This document shows positions 47,427 to 55,969 of a DNA stretch of 64,000 nt, piece after piece (position 1 is the first letter of the stretch; each line of letters begins with the position of its first letter). The notes under the pieces are model-generated. The model was not told the DNA's origin and did not search any database. It worked only from the letters and a program-made list of their open reading frames with translations. The DNA comes from Oscillospiraceae bacterium (GTDB taxonomy: Bacteria; Bacillota; Clostridia; Oscillospirales; Acutalibacteraceae): contig JALCPP010000001.1 of the NCBI GenBank assembly GCA_022650485.1, positions 248,001-312,000 of the forward strand. The letters are read 5' to 3'. The position numbers were made by a program, and so were the translations under genes.

Positions 47427-47864
47427 ATGAAGCAGAAAAAATCAAAAGGTCTGATCACCAGCGAGCTGTTTCGCATTTCCCGGCTGAGCATGGAAGCATC
47501 TGAACTGGTTTTACCGGTCATTCGTGATAAAAATCTTAAATATCAGGTGGAACAGCAGCAGGAAGCGTACCGGGCCACAGCGGCACGCGCCGCCGAAATT
47601 TTACGCAAAAGCGGAATCAAGCCTGCGGAACAGTCTTTGTTTCTGGGGCGCGTCATGCGGGGATCGATTAAAGCAGATACCTCGTGGAATAAAAGCACCC
47701 CACATATTGCACAGATTGCGATCCACTGTACCGATGCCGCGATGCAGGACCTGACCAGAACCATGAACCGGTCTGCCGATGACGGAACAGAAAGCAGAAA
47801 ACTTGCGGAAGAATTCCTAAAAACCGGGCAGAGAGATGTCGATCTTTTAAAACAATATCTATGA
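47427..47864 (+). CDS. Hypothetical helical protein
   Basis: Protein of 145 residues I do not recognise by name. The sequence is almost wholly alpha-helical by eye, with four amphipathic helices (about 10-30, 35-62, 88-112, 120-143) like a ferritin-like or DUF2383-type four-helix bundle. A conserved-looking EQQQEAYRATAARAAEIL stretch and several acidic/histidine positions (HIAQIAIHCTDAAMQD) might bind metal, but this is speculation. AAGGGGAAG precedes the ATG, and codon use matches its neighbours, so it is very likely a real gene. Confidence 0.75.
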   Translation: MKQKKSKGLITSELFRISRLSMEASELVLPVIRDKNLKYQVEQQQEAYRATAARAAEILRKSGIKPAEQSLFLGRVMRGSIKADTSWNKSTPHIAQIAIHCTDAAMQDLTRTMNRSADDGTESRKLAEEFLKTGQRDVDLLKQYL

Positions 47865-47889
47865 GTTCCTGCACGGCATCTTCATTGCC

Positions 47890-47918
47890 TTGATTTCAAT
47901 CTGCGTTTCCGTTATAAT
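47890..47918 (+). promoter_or_regulatory. Promoter of the ABC-F gene
   Basis: TTGATT (47890-47895), 17-base spacer, TATAAT (47913-47918). Leader of about 63 bases to the ABC-F ATG. Confidence 0.7.
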
Positions 47919-47987
47919 AAATGCAAATCATAAATGCGAAAAAAGCGCAGATTTCGCGCCTTTGCAGGTACATAGAAAGGGCATTAC

Positions 47988-49892
47988 ATGGGTTATCTCA
48001 GTGTTGGAAATCTTGAAAAGTCGTTCGGAACCCAAACGGTTCTGAGCGGCATTTCCTTTGAAATACAGGAAAGTGACCGCGTTGGTCTCATCGGCAGCAA
48101 CGGTTCCGGCAAAACGACATTGTTCAAATTGATTGCCGGGGAACTGGCGGCAGACAGCGGAACCATTTCCATGGCGGGAAAAACGACGCTCGGCTATATG
48201 GAGCAGCATGTTTGCCGCGACCTGGATCGGAACGCATTGGATGAAGTCCTGACGGTCTTTTCGCCGTTGATTGCCCAGGAACAGGAATTGGAAAGCATCG
48301 GGAAAACGCTGCGCGGCGGTTGTATAAAAAATATCGACGCGCTCATCGAACGTCAGACCGCCCTGAACGACCGGTTTATTGCAGACGGTGGGTTAACATT
48401 CCGCAGCCGGGCACATTCCGCCCTTTTAGGCCTGGGTTTTACAGAAAGTCAGATTTCTGTTCCCGTTGGAAATTTAAGCGGAGGTCAGCGCGCCAAACTG
48501 CAGCTGGCTAAACTGCTGCTCAGCGGGGCAAATCTGATGCTGCTCGATGAGCCTACCAACCACCTCGACCTCGCGTCCGTTGAATGGCTGGAAGAATTCC
48601 TCCGCTCTTCCAAAGCGGCTTTTCTGGTTATTTCCCATGACCGCTTTTTTCTAGACCGGGTTACAAACCGGACTTTTGAATTGAAGCACCACCGGCTCAG
48701 GCTCTATAAAGGCAGCTACACCGCCTATGTGGAGCAAAAGGGTCTGAATGATCTCTCTGTGACACGGGCTTATGAGAACACCAAAAAGGAAATTGGCCGG
48801 CTGGAAGGCATCGTGGAACAGCAGCGGCGTTGGAACCGCGAAAAAAACATCAAAACAGCGGAAAGCAAACAGAAAATGATTGATCGCCTGGAACAAACGC
48901 TTGTAAAACCGGACGCTCTGGAAAATACGCTCCATTTTCATTTTGGCACCGATGTGCGCAGCGGCAACGATGTTTTGACAGCCAAAGGTCTTGAACTCTC
49001 CTTTGGAACAAACCATTTATTTCAAAATGTTGCGCTGGAGATTCATCGCGGTGATCGAACCTTTCTGATCGGTTCAAACGGCTGCGGCAAAACCTCGCTG
49101 TTCAAAGTGCTTCTCGGTCAAATTCCACCTGACCACGGCTTCTGCCGCATCGGAACCGGTGTAAAAATTGGTTACTACGACCAGCTGCAAACCGGTCTTT
49201 CGCCGGAAAAGCGTGTGATTGACGAGATTTGGGACTACTATCCGCGGCTGACCGAAACGCAGGTGCGCAGCGCCCTTGCGGTATTTTTGTTTCAGGAAGA
49301 CGACGTTTTCAAGCAGGTTTCCGCACTTAGCGGAGGTGAACGGGCCAGAATTCTGCTGCTGCGCCTGATGCTTTCCCGCGACAACTTTCTTCTGCTGGAC
49401 GAGCCGACCAACCACCTGGATCTGCCTTCCTGCGAAGCGCTGGAAGACGCGCTGCAGGATTACGACGGAACCCTGTTTATCATTTCGCACGACCGGTATT
49501 TCATTAATAAAACAGCCAGCCGGATTTACGCCCTAAAGCCTGACGGACTTGCTGATTGCGGTACAAATTACTCAGAGTATTTGGAACAGCTGAAAGCAGA
49601 GCAATCCACTTCACAAACCACGGCCGTTCACGTGGAAAACGATTATAAAAAAAGAAAAAAGCAGGAATCAGCCCTGCGGAAACAAAAATCCGCCATTCGG
49701 CGGCTGGAACAACAGCTTGACCAAAACGAACAGGAAATTTCAACATTGCAAGAAGAACTTTCCGAGCCGGAAATATCCAGTGATTACCAGGCGGCGATGG
49801 AAATCACCGAAAAGATAGATGCGCTGAACAACGAAAACGAAACCCTGTTTGAAAAGTGGGAAGAACTGTCGCAAAGCGCGGAAGAGGCATAA
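47988..49892 (+). CDS. ABC-F family ATPase
   Basis: Cytoplasmic protein of 634 residues with two ABC domains and no membrane segments. Walker A GSNGSGKTTLFK and GSNGCGKTSLFK, signatures LSGGQRAKLQLAKLLL and LSGGERARILLLRLML, and Walker B LLDEPTNHLDL twice are present. A linker of about 85 residues (YENTKKEIGRLEGIVEQQRRW) separates them, and a long coiled-coil (about 545-630) ends the protein, as in the Uup/YdiF branch. ABC-F proteins bind the ribosomal E-site to aid translation or protect from antibiotics; this one's architecture suits housekeeping, but resistance is not excluded. AAAGGG precedes the ATG. Confidence 0.93.
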   Translation: MGYLSVGNLEKSFGTQTVLSGISFEIQESDRVGLIGSNGSGKTTLFKLIAGELAADSGTISMAGKTTLGYMEQHVCRDLDRNALDEVLTVFSPLIAQEQELESIGKTLRGGCIKNIDALIERQTALNDRFIADGGLTFRSRAHSALLGLGFTESQISVPVGNLSGGQRAKLQLAKLLLSGANLMLLDEPTNHLDLASVEWLEEFLRSSKAAFLVISHDRFFLDRVTNRTFELKHHRLRLYKGSYTAYVEQKGLNDLSVTRAYENTKKEIGRLEGIVEQQRRWNREKNIKTAESKQKMIDRLEQTLVKPDALENTLHFHFGTDVRSGNDVLTAKGLELSFGTNHLFQNVALEIHRGDRTFLIGSNGCGKTSLFKVLLGQIPPDHGFCRIGTGVKIGYYDQLQTGLSPEKRVIDEIWDYYPRLTETQVRSALAVFLFQEDDVFKQVSALSGGERARILLLRLMLSRDNFLLLDEPTNHLDLPSCEALEDALQDYDGTLFIISHDRYFINKTASRIYALKPDGLADCGTNYSEYLEQLKAEQSTSQTTAVHVENDYKKRKKQESALRKQKSAIRRLEQQLDQNEQEISTLQEELSEPEISSDYQAAMEITEKIDALNNENETLFEKWEELSQSAEEA

Positions 49893-49936
49893 AAAAGCAG
49901 CGCAGCTCTGCCTAGCTACGCTGTAAAATTAGTTTC

Positions 49937-50185
49937 TTATGATTTCACCGATACGGGATTACATTGGAACTGTTGTATCTTCCTTATAAAATCATCCGCA
50001 TTACTGCTGTCGACTTCAATCTTGAGTGGCTTGGACAAATCAAGACTGAAAACTCCCATAATCGATTTTGCATCGATCTTGTATCTGTCGGTAGCAAGAT
50101 TAATCGGAAAATTATAACTGTTTGTCAAAGTGACAAATTTTTTCACTGCTTCAATGCTGGATAAAAGAATCGAAGTTGTGTACAT
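49937..50185 (-). CDS. HPr-family protein lacking the active-site histidine
   Basis: Protein of 82 residues with the HPr fold. The regulatory-site motif KSIMGVFSL (Ser46 region of HPr) is intact, but where HPr has IHARPA around His15 this protein has SIEAVKK, so Glu replaces His and sugar phosphotransfer is impossible. It is therefore more like Crh, which takes part in catabolite control through the serine only. GGGAGGT precedes the ATG. A strong promoter drives it alone. Whether HPr kinase modifies it is unknown. Confidence 0.8.
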   Translation of the reverse strand: MYTTSILLSSIEAVKKFVTLTNSYNFPINLATDRYKIDAKSIMGVFSLDLSKPLKIEVDSSNADDFIRKIQQFQCNPVSVKS

Positions 50186-50217
50186 ACAGTTACCTCCCTT
50201 AGTTATTTATCATTACA

Positions 50218-50246
50218 AATATATATCAAATTTTGCAAGAGGTCAA
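50218..50246 (-). promoter_or_regulatory. Promoter of the HPr-like gene
   Basis: Minus-strand TTGACC (50246-50241), 17-base spacer, TATATT (50223-50218). Confidence 0.7.
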
Positions 50247-50315
50247 TGTTCAAATTGACTAATAGATTTTTTATTAAGCTAAAACAAAATATCTACTTTT
50301 GTAGAAGGTGTGCAA

Positions 50316-51608
50316 ATGAAAGTATCTTTTATAACCCTTGGTTGTAAAGTCAATCAATATGAATCCCAAGTTCTGCTGAACCGACTTCAGTCGGCCGGCT
50401 TTACCGAATCCAGTTCTCTGGCAGAAAGCGACGTTATTGTTTTAAATACCTGCACGGTGACCTCTGTGAGTGACAGGAAAACACGCCAGATGCTGCACCG
50501 TGCCCGAAGGAAAAATCCGGATTCCGTTCTGATTGTGACCGGATGCCTGCCGCAGGCATTCCCGCAGGCGGCGAACGACCAGCTTGCCGATGCCGACATC
50601 GTTTTGGGAAATTCCAACCGGTCTTCCCTGCTGCCGGATCTGCAGAAATTTCTCATGGACCGGCAGAGGATTGTGGACATTGTCCCCCATGCAAGAGGGG
50701 AAAAATTTGAGTCGATGAGCACAAATGGATTTTATGAACGGACCCGTGCTTTCCTTAAAATAGAAGACGGCTGCAACCGCTACTGTTCCTATTGTATTAT
50801 ACCCTACGCGCGCGGACCGGTTCGATCAAAGCCTTTAAATGAAATGAAAGCAGAACTGAAACAGCTGGCCGCCGGGGGATACCCGGAAGTGGTCTTAACC
50901 GGAATTAACCTGCCCGCCTATGGGCAGGACTTAGGTTTGTCGCTCTGCGATGCGGTGGAAGCAGCCTGCGCAACGGAAGGAATCCAGCGTGTCAGGCTTG
51001 GCTCCCTTGAGCCGGAACAACTGGATGAAGATGTCATTGCACGGCTGAAACGGCAGGAAAAGCTGTGCCCGCAATTTCACCTTTCCCTGCAAAGCGGATG
51101 TGACGAAACTCTGAAACGCATGAATCGGCATTACAATGCAGAGGAATACCGCACGATTGTACGAAATTTACGCCGCGCCTTTCCAAACGCTTCAATGACA
51201 ACCGATATTATGGTCGGCTTTCCCGGGGAAACCGAAGAGGAATTTAAAAAATCCAAAGCGTTTCTAGAAGAAATCGGCTTTGCGAAGGCACATGTTTTTG
51301 CCTATTCCCGCCGGCCCGGTACGGTCGCCGACCGCGCACCAAACCAGGTTGACCCAAAAGTAAAAGAAGACCGCAGTCACCGTATGATCGCCGCCGCTCA
51401 AAAAACACGTTCCGCATTTCTGCAAAGTCAATGCGGGCTTACGGAATCCGTTCTGTTTGAACAGCAGTGTTCCACAGGCGTTTATGAGGGATACACGGCC
51501 AATTATACACCGGTCCGTATTCACAGCGGTGAAGATGTAAGGGGAAAAATTCTGCCTGTTCATATCATGGAATCCACCGAAGAATTCTGCTTGGCAAAAT
51601 TAATTTAG
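50316..51608 (+). CDS. mtaB: tRNA threonylcarbamoyladenosine methylthiotransferase MtaB
   Basis: Radical SAM enzyme of about 430 residues converting t6A37 of tRNA into ms2t6A. The N-terminal cluster-binding domain has the three cysteines (GCKVNQYESQ, LNTCTVTSVSDRKTRQ, TGCLPQ); the radical SAM core has CNRYCSYCIIPYARGPVRSKP; the C-terminal TRAM domain follows. The GCKVN start and DRKTRQ distinguish MtaB from MiaB. The ATG at 50316 has GAAGGTG seven bases upstream; a GTG at 50310 is less likely. A weak TTGACT-based promoter may lie near 50255. Confidence 0.94.
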   Translation: MKVSFITLGCKVNQYESQVLLNRLQSAGFTESSSLAESDVIVLNTCTVTSVSDRKTRQMLHRARRKNPDSVLIVTGCLPQAFPQAANDQLADADIVLGNSNRSSLLPDLQKFLMDRQRIVDIVPHARGEKFESMSTNGFYERTRAFLKIEDGCNRYCSYCIIPYARGPVRSKPLNEMKAELKQLAAGGYPEVVLTGINLPAYGQDLGLSLCDAVEAACATEGIQRVRLGSLEPEQLDEDVIARLKRQEKLCPQFHLSLQSGCDETLKRMNRHYNAEEYRTIVRNLRRAFPNASMTTDIMVGFPGETEEEFKKSKAFLEEIGFAKAHVFAYSRRPGTVADRAPNQVDPKVKEDRSHRMIAAAQKTRSAFLQSQCGLTESVLFEQQCSTGVYEGYTANYTPVRIHSGEDVRGKILPVHIMESTEEFCLAKLI

Positions 51609-52891
51609 GAAGATCGGCCTAAAACTTCCACAACATTTTGAACCTCCTGCTTAGTCTGGTCTGTATTAAGATAATCGCAGGAGTAGAACATAAACCCGTC
51701 GCAAGTAGTCTTTCGCCCATAGGCAACCTGACTGGCCAGAATTTCATTGGAGCCCTTCCAGGTACCGCTGTCCGCATCGGAACCCGCTTTATAAACTGCC
51801 AGCCCGTAATACAGCTTGATATCCTTTCCTGTAACCAGCTGCCGCCATGTTTCCGCGGCGGTGTCAAACGGCAGAACCGGATTTTCAAAGTTGACATAAA
51901 GCTGTGGGCAGATATAATCCACATATCCGGAAACGGAACACCACTCCCGAACATCCGCGCCCATCGCCAGATCGTTTTGAATATTCCCCTGCGGCGCAAT
52001 GCCAAACACCAGCGAAGGCTTTACAGACTTAATTTGCTGATAAACAAGGGAAACCAACGCACTGATATTAGCCCGCCGCCAGTCTGCCAATGACATTGGC
52101 GTTCCAGATTTCGCCGCGGATTCCTGATAGTCCTGATACGCCGTCTGGTCAAAAGAAGCATCCTGCGTCGGATAAAAATAATCATCGAACTGAATCCCGT
52201 CCACCTCATAATTCTGCGCAATCTCTTTTGCTCCGTCCGCAACCATACGACGCACACCGTCATAAGCGGGATTCAGGTATTTTCCATTTTTAAAATCCAC
52301 AACCCACCCTGATTTTTGGGAATCGTTTTTTAAGGTGTTGTAAACACTGTCTACCGCCAATATAGAAGGCGTATTGGAAATCTGAATTCGCAGCGGGTTG
52401 ATCCACGCATGTATTTTCAAGCCCGCCTGATGAGAAGCTTTTACCATATCCGCAAGGGGATCATACCCCGGGTTAACGCCCTGCGTTCCGCCAACGATAT
52501 GGCTCCATGGAAAATACGACGACGGATAAAGCGCATCGGCAAAGGGTCTGACCTGAACAATCAGCGTATTCATTCCGCATTTCTTTGCATTAGAAATAAT
52601 TTGATTAAATTTTTTCAAGAAGGCCTGTTCGCTTTTATCCTCTTCCCTGCTCATGTTCAGGCTCAGATATGGCACCCAGACCGCCCTCATTTCATTCTCG
52701 CTTGCAACCGGAGCCAAGGCCTGTGCCGTTGAATCCGTGCTTTTTTCAGCAGCTGATGCGAAAACTGCCTGCGCAGACGATGGCACAGTCTGACTTCGGT
52801 TAAAATTAACCACCATAGTAACAGCAATCACTGCTGAAAGAAAAATTAAGCAGACAAAAATACTGTGCCGGTTAAATAATCTGATTACCAT
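51605..52891 (-). CDS. GHL10-type glycosyl-hydrolase-like protein, membrane-anchored or secreted
   Basis: Protein of about 428 residues with one N-terminal hydrophobic segment (SIFVCLIFLSAVIAVTMVV), a Ser/Thr/Ala-rich spacer and then a GHL10 (DUF187, YngK-like) domain. EMRAVWVPYLSLNM, MNTLIVQVRPFADALYPSS, KIHAWINPLRI, YEVDGIQFDDYFYP and VFGIAPQGN are the family landmarks. Such proteins are thought to act on extracellular glycans, perhaps cell wall, but activity is not established. Start at 52891 has AAAGG eight bases ahead; 52900 is possible. It overlaps the mtaB end by four bases in convergent orientation. Confidence 0.88.
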   Translation of the reverse strand: MVIRLFNRHSIFVCLIFLSAVIAVTMVVNFNRSQTVPSSAQAVFASAAEKSTDSTAQALAPVASENEMRAVWVPYLSLNMSREEDKSEQAFLKKFNQIISNAKKCGMNTLIVQVRPFADALYPSSYFPWSHIVGGTQGVNPGYDPLADMVKASHQAGLKIHAWINPLRIQISNTPSILAVDSVYNTLKNDSQKSGWVVDFKNGKYLNPAYDGVRRMVADGAKEIAQNYEVDGIQFDDYFYPTQDASFDQTAYQDYQESAAKSGTPMSLADWRRANISALVSLVYQQIKSVKPSLVFGIAPQGNIQNDLAMGADVREWCSVSGYVDYICPQLYVNFENPVLPFDTAAETWRQLVTGKDIKLYYGLAVYKAGSDADSGTWKGSNEILASQVAYGRKTTCDGFMFYSCDYLNTDQTKQEVQNVVEVLGRSS

Positions 52892-52964
52892 TTTTTTCAT
52901 CCTTTCTGTCTTTTTTCAGCAACGGCATTATCTAAATTCAGACTACTTTTTCGGAGGTGGAAAA

Positions 52965-53330
52965 ATGTTTTTCATAATAGGACTGACCAGCGGCACGATG
53001 GAACTTGGGCTGAGAAACTGCGGCCGCTTTCCCTGCTGCTGCATTCGCGGAAGCAGTGCCCTTGTAACCTGTGTTTACAAACAATTTACCTTTTTCTTTT
53101 TGCCTCTGTTTCGTTTCGGGAAAAGATACTTTGTCTCCTGCCCCAGCTGCGGCGCGGTTTATGAAATAAACCGTGAGGAAGGCAGGCGGATTGAACGCGA
53201 TCCGTCGGCAGAAATCGACCCGAACCTGATTTTTCGCGTCTCAGGGCACGCTGCAAGGTTCTGCCCAAACTGCGGAACTCAAGTAAACCCGGAAAGCCGT
53301 TACTGCCCCTATTGTGGAGTAAAACTGTAA
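52965..53330 (+). CDS. Zinc-ribbon domain small protein
   Basis: Protein of 121 residues with two zinc-binding CxxC pairs: SCPSCGAVYEI near residue 60 and FCPNCGTQVNPESRYCPYCG at the C-terminus. The N-terminus has many more cysteines (NCGRFPCCCIRG) and a hydrophobic stretch (FTFFFLPLF). GGAGGTG is seven bases before the ATG. It is followed 25 bases later by a DUF1294 gene. The family is widespread in clostridia with no defined function. Confidence 0.75.
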   Translation: MFFIIGLTSGTMELGLRNCGRFPCCCIRGSSALVTCVYKQFTFFFLPLFRFGKRYFVSCPSCGAVYEINREEGRRIERDPSAEIDPNLIFRVSGHAARFCPNCGTQVNPESRYCPYCGVKL

Positions 53331-53355
53331 CTACAAAACGAATGGGGGGACAACA

Positions 53356-53640
53356 TTGCCTGATTATATATATTGGATTTCCTATCTGATTATTATTAAT
53401 CTTATTTCCGCAGCAGCCACCAAATTGGACAAAAGCAGGGCCCGGCGACATCTGTGGAGAATTCCGGAAAGCAGGCTTTTATTACTGGCTGGACTCGGCG
53501 GATCCCCCGCCATGCTTTTTACCATGCTGTTAATCCGCCACAAAACAAAGCATGTGAAATTTATGGTTGGAATTCCGGTTATCATGCTGTTTCAGGCTTT
53601 CATTCTTTATGTCGGGTTTCAGCTTTTTCACCAGATGTAA
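53356..53640 (+). CDS. DUF1294 membrane protein
   Basis: Protein of 94 residues with three hydrophobic helices. YLIIINLISAAATKLDKSRARRHLWRIPES and GGSPAMLFTMLLIRHKTKHVKF carry the DUF1294 hallmarks (DK-R-A, WRIPE, GGS, RHKT). The start is TTG with GGGGGGA seven bases upstream; there is no ATG ahead of the conserved region. Function is unknown. Probably co-transcribed with the zinc-ribbon gene. Confidence 0.8.
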   Translation: MPDYIYWISYLIIINLISAAATKLDKSRARRHLWRIPESRLLLLAGLGGSPAMLFTMLLIRHKTKHVKFMVGIPVIMLFQAFILYVGFQLFHQM

Positions 53641-53724
53641 ACATGAAAAACTTTCTCTTCGGCTTTTCCGCCTGTTCAAGACGTATGAAAGCTCTGCAAA
53701 AAGCAAATATCGTCAAATTAAGCA

Positions 53725-53753
53725 TTGCTATTTAGTGATATTTTTGCTATACT
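53725..53753 (+). promoter_or_regulatory. Promoter in front of the opp leader
   Basis: TTGCTA (53725-53730), exact 17-base spacer, TATACT (53748-53753). Transcription would start near 53760, about 260 bases before the first opp gene. No better promoter is seen nearer to the gene. Confidence 0.6.
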
Positions 53754-53866
53754 ATTAAAGTTATTGAATTGTGCATACAGAAGTGTGCTTCAAAATTGCA
53801 GTTGAAACTGCTTTGTTTTTACATATTTTAAGTTTTATTTTTATTTATATTCCTGAATTTGTGATC

Positions 53867-53918
53867 ATGAGGATCGCTGTCTTGCCTGCAGGCATGATAG
53901 CGATTCTCATATTTTTTT
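53867..53918 (+). terminator. Intrinsic terminator inside the opp leader
   Basis: ATGAGGATCGCTGTC (53867-53881) pairs with GATAGCGATTCTCAT (53896-53910) with only G-U or single mismatches; the loop holds the palindrome GCCTGCAGGC, and ATTTTTTTGC follows. It lies between the likely promoter and the opp start, so it may act as an attenuator, or end a small RNA. The rest of 53641-54021 is A/T-rich, with a second weak hairpin (GCAGTTGAAACTGC, then TTTGTTTTT) near 53800. Confidence 0.75.
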
Positions 53919-54021
53919 GCTGAAAATTTGCTTACTTTATTTCACAATACACCGGATATGAACGCCGCTGATTAAAATGTACGGCATAAGATTTGAGGTA
54001 CAAAATGATAGGGGTTTTGCT

Positions 54022-55026
54022 ATGATAGAAAATCGAAAAACACAATTATTGAAAAAAACTGGTTTGCGTTTGCTGGGCTTCCTGTTTACAATGTTAATTC
54101 TTTCCATCGTTGTATTCTGCTTTGCAAGGTGGGCACCCGGAGACCCGCTGCAGTCTTTTTACGGTGATGCAGTCGAATCCATGACTTCTGAAGAGCTGGG
54201 CGCTGCCCGCAGCCGCCTTGGTTTAGACGCCCCGCTGCATGTGCAGTATGCCAAATGGGTTACAAACGCACTGGGCGGGAACTTCGGACTTTCTCTAAAA
54301 TACAAAAAAGCGGCAATGGATGTGGTGACTCCATTAATTGGGAACACCTTAATCTTAGGCGTCACCGCCTATCTGCTGGTATTTGCACTGGCAACCCTTT
54401 TGGCAGTTACCTGTGCATTGCATGAAGATACCTGGCTTGACCATATCATCTGCAAAATAGGGACAGGGATTTACTACCTCCCTCCCTTCTGGCTTGGTGT
54501 CGTTTTAGTGCTGATCTTCAGTATCCATTTAAGGTGGTTCCCCAGCAGCGGAGCATATGATATTGGAAAAGCCGGCGATATTTTGAACCGCATTCGTCAT
54601 ATGATTCTGCCGCTGATTGTAATGATTGTCAGCCACCTGTGGTATTACGCCTATATGATTCGAAATAAACTTCTGGACGAGCTCCGTCAGGATTATGTTT
54701 TTCTCGCAAAAGAAAAGGGATTGACAAAACGTCAAATCGTCTGGCGGCATTGTCTTCGCAACGTTGCCCCCACCATCGTCAGTATTATGGCTATCTCCAT
54801 TCCACATGTACTCAGCGGTACTTATATTGCGGAATCCGTCTTTAATTATCCTGGAATCGGCGCTCTGTCCATTGAGAGTGCAAAATATCATGATTACAAC
54901 TTACTCATGATTCTCGTGTTGATTGCGGGGGCTTTAGTTGTTTTGAGCAGCATCGCCGCGCAAACAATCAATGAGATCATTGACCCAAGAATGAAAGAAA
55001 CCGGGGTGTCTGCATGGCAAAGGTAG
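54022..55026 (+). CDS. Oligopeptide-type ABC transporter permease (OppB/DppB type)
   Basis: Membrane permease of about 334 residues. An N-terminal helix (LGFLFTMLILSIVVFCFARWAPGDP) and the binding-protein-dependent transport region with the EAA motif (LAKEKGLTKRQIVWRHCLRNV) identify it. Five further helices follow. ATG at 54022 has AGGGG seven bases ahead; in-frame starts from 53977 are less well supported. First gene of a five-gene importer operon for peptides or, in some relatives, nickel. Confidence 0.9.
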   Translation: MIENRKTQLLKKTGLRLLGFLFTMLILSIVVFCFARWAPGDPLQSFYGDAVESMTSEELGAARSRLGLDAPLHVQYAKWVTNALGGNFGLSLKYKKAAMDVVTPLIGNTLILGVTAYLLVFALATLLAVTCALHEDTWLDHIICKIGTGIYYLPPFWLGVVLVLIFSIHLRWFPSSGAYDIGKAGDILNRIRHMILPLIVMIVSHLWYYAYMIRNKLLDELRQDYVFLAKEKGLTKRQIVWRHCLRNVAPTIVSIMAISIPHVLSGTYIAESVFNYPGIGALSIESAKYHDYNLLMILVLIAGALVVLSSIAAQTINEIIDPRMKETGVSAWQR

Positions 55027-55919
55027 AGAATTCACGCTTTAGAAAAGTTGGCATTGGGTGGAAAAAGGTAGAGCCCGTCGCCCTGAAACCATCACTGAAA
55101 AAGCGTTTAAAAGGGAAACCTGTTTTTTCAGTGATCATTCTGCTTTTCATCGTAACCGGATGCCTCTTTGCCGGACAGCTGGCAAATCATGACCCCGGAA
55201 GTTTTTACCTTCAGAATGTAAATGAGGCCCCAAACGCTGAATTCTATTTTGGAACGGACTCTTTGGGGCGGGACATTTACTCTATGATTTGGTATGGAGG
55301 CAGAGTATCCATCTCCATCGGGCTTATGAGCATGGCAATTATCAGTGTGATTGGCATTACTTACGGATGTATCAGCGGCATTGCCAACGCTAAGATTGAC
55401 GCTCTGATGATGCGGATTGCAGAAATGGCGAACAGCATTCCAAACCTGCTGGTTATTTTGCTGCTGATGGCTGTCATCGGAAAGCAGGATGCCGTCACAC
55501 TCTCTTTTGTGATTGGTATAACCGGCTGGTTTGCGCTGGCCCGTATCGTGCGCAGTGAAGTACGCCAAATCCGCAACAGCGAATATGTCCTCGCCGCACG
55601 CCGCATGGGTGTCGGTTTCCCCCGGATTATGATTCGGCATCTTATTCCCAACTTTGTTTCTTCCATTATGTTTGTTGTCGTGTCTACCATCAGTTCCAGC
55701 ATGTCCATGGAATCGACGTTGAGCTTTCTGGGGCTGGGTTTACCGGTGGACGTTATCTCGTGGGGCAGTATGCTCTCCCTTGCCAATCGGGCACTTTTGC
55801 TTGATACATGGTGGGTCATTATCATCCCAGGTATCTTTTTATTAGTAACGTTGAACTGTATTACAAGCTTAGGAAATTTCTATCGAAAGGGGAATACAAA
55901 AAGGCACAGCAATTTGTAA
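55014..55919 (+). CDS. Oligopeptide-type ABC transporter permease (OppC/DppC type)
   Basis: Second permease, 301 residues. The family features FGTDSLGRDIYSMIWYGGRVSISIGL after the first helix and the EAA loop YVLAARRMGVGFPRIMIRHLIPN are clear, as is STLSFLGLGLP. It overlaps the first permease by 13 bases. A basic N-terminus precedes the first helix. Confidence 0.92.
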   Translation: MAKVENSRFRKVGIGWKKVEPVALKPSLKKRLKGKPVFSVIILLFIVTGCLFAGQLANHDPGSFYLQNVNEAPNAEFYFGTDSLGRDIYSMIWYGGRVSISIGLMSMAIISVIGITYGCISGIANAKIDALMMRIAEMANSIPNLLVILLLMAVIGKQDAVTLSFVIGITGWFALARIVRSEVRQIRNSEYVLAARRMGVGFPRIMIRHLIPNFVSSIMFVVVSTISSSMSMESTLSFLGLGLPVDVISWGSMLSLANRALLLDTWWVIIIPGIFLLVTLNCITSLGNFYRKGNTKRHSNL

Positions 55920-55969
55920 ATCTGGGACGGACTCCATTCTTGTTTATTTACCATATTTAAGGAGGAAAA

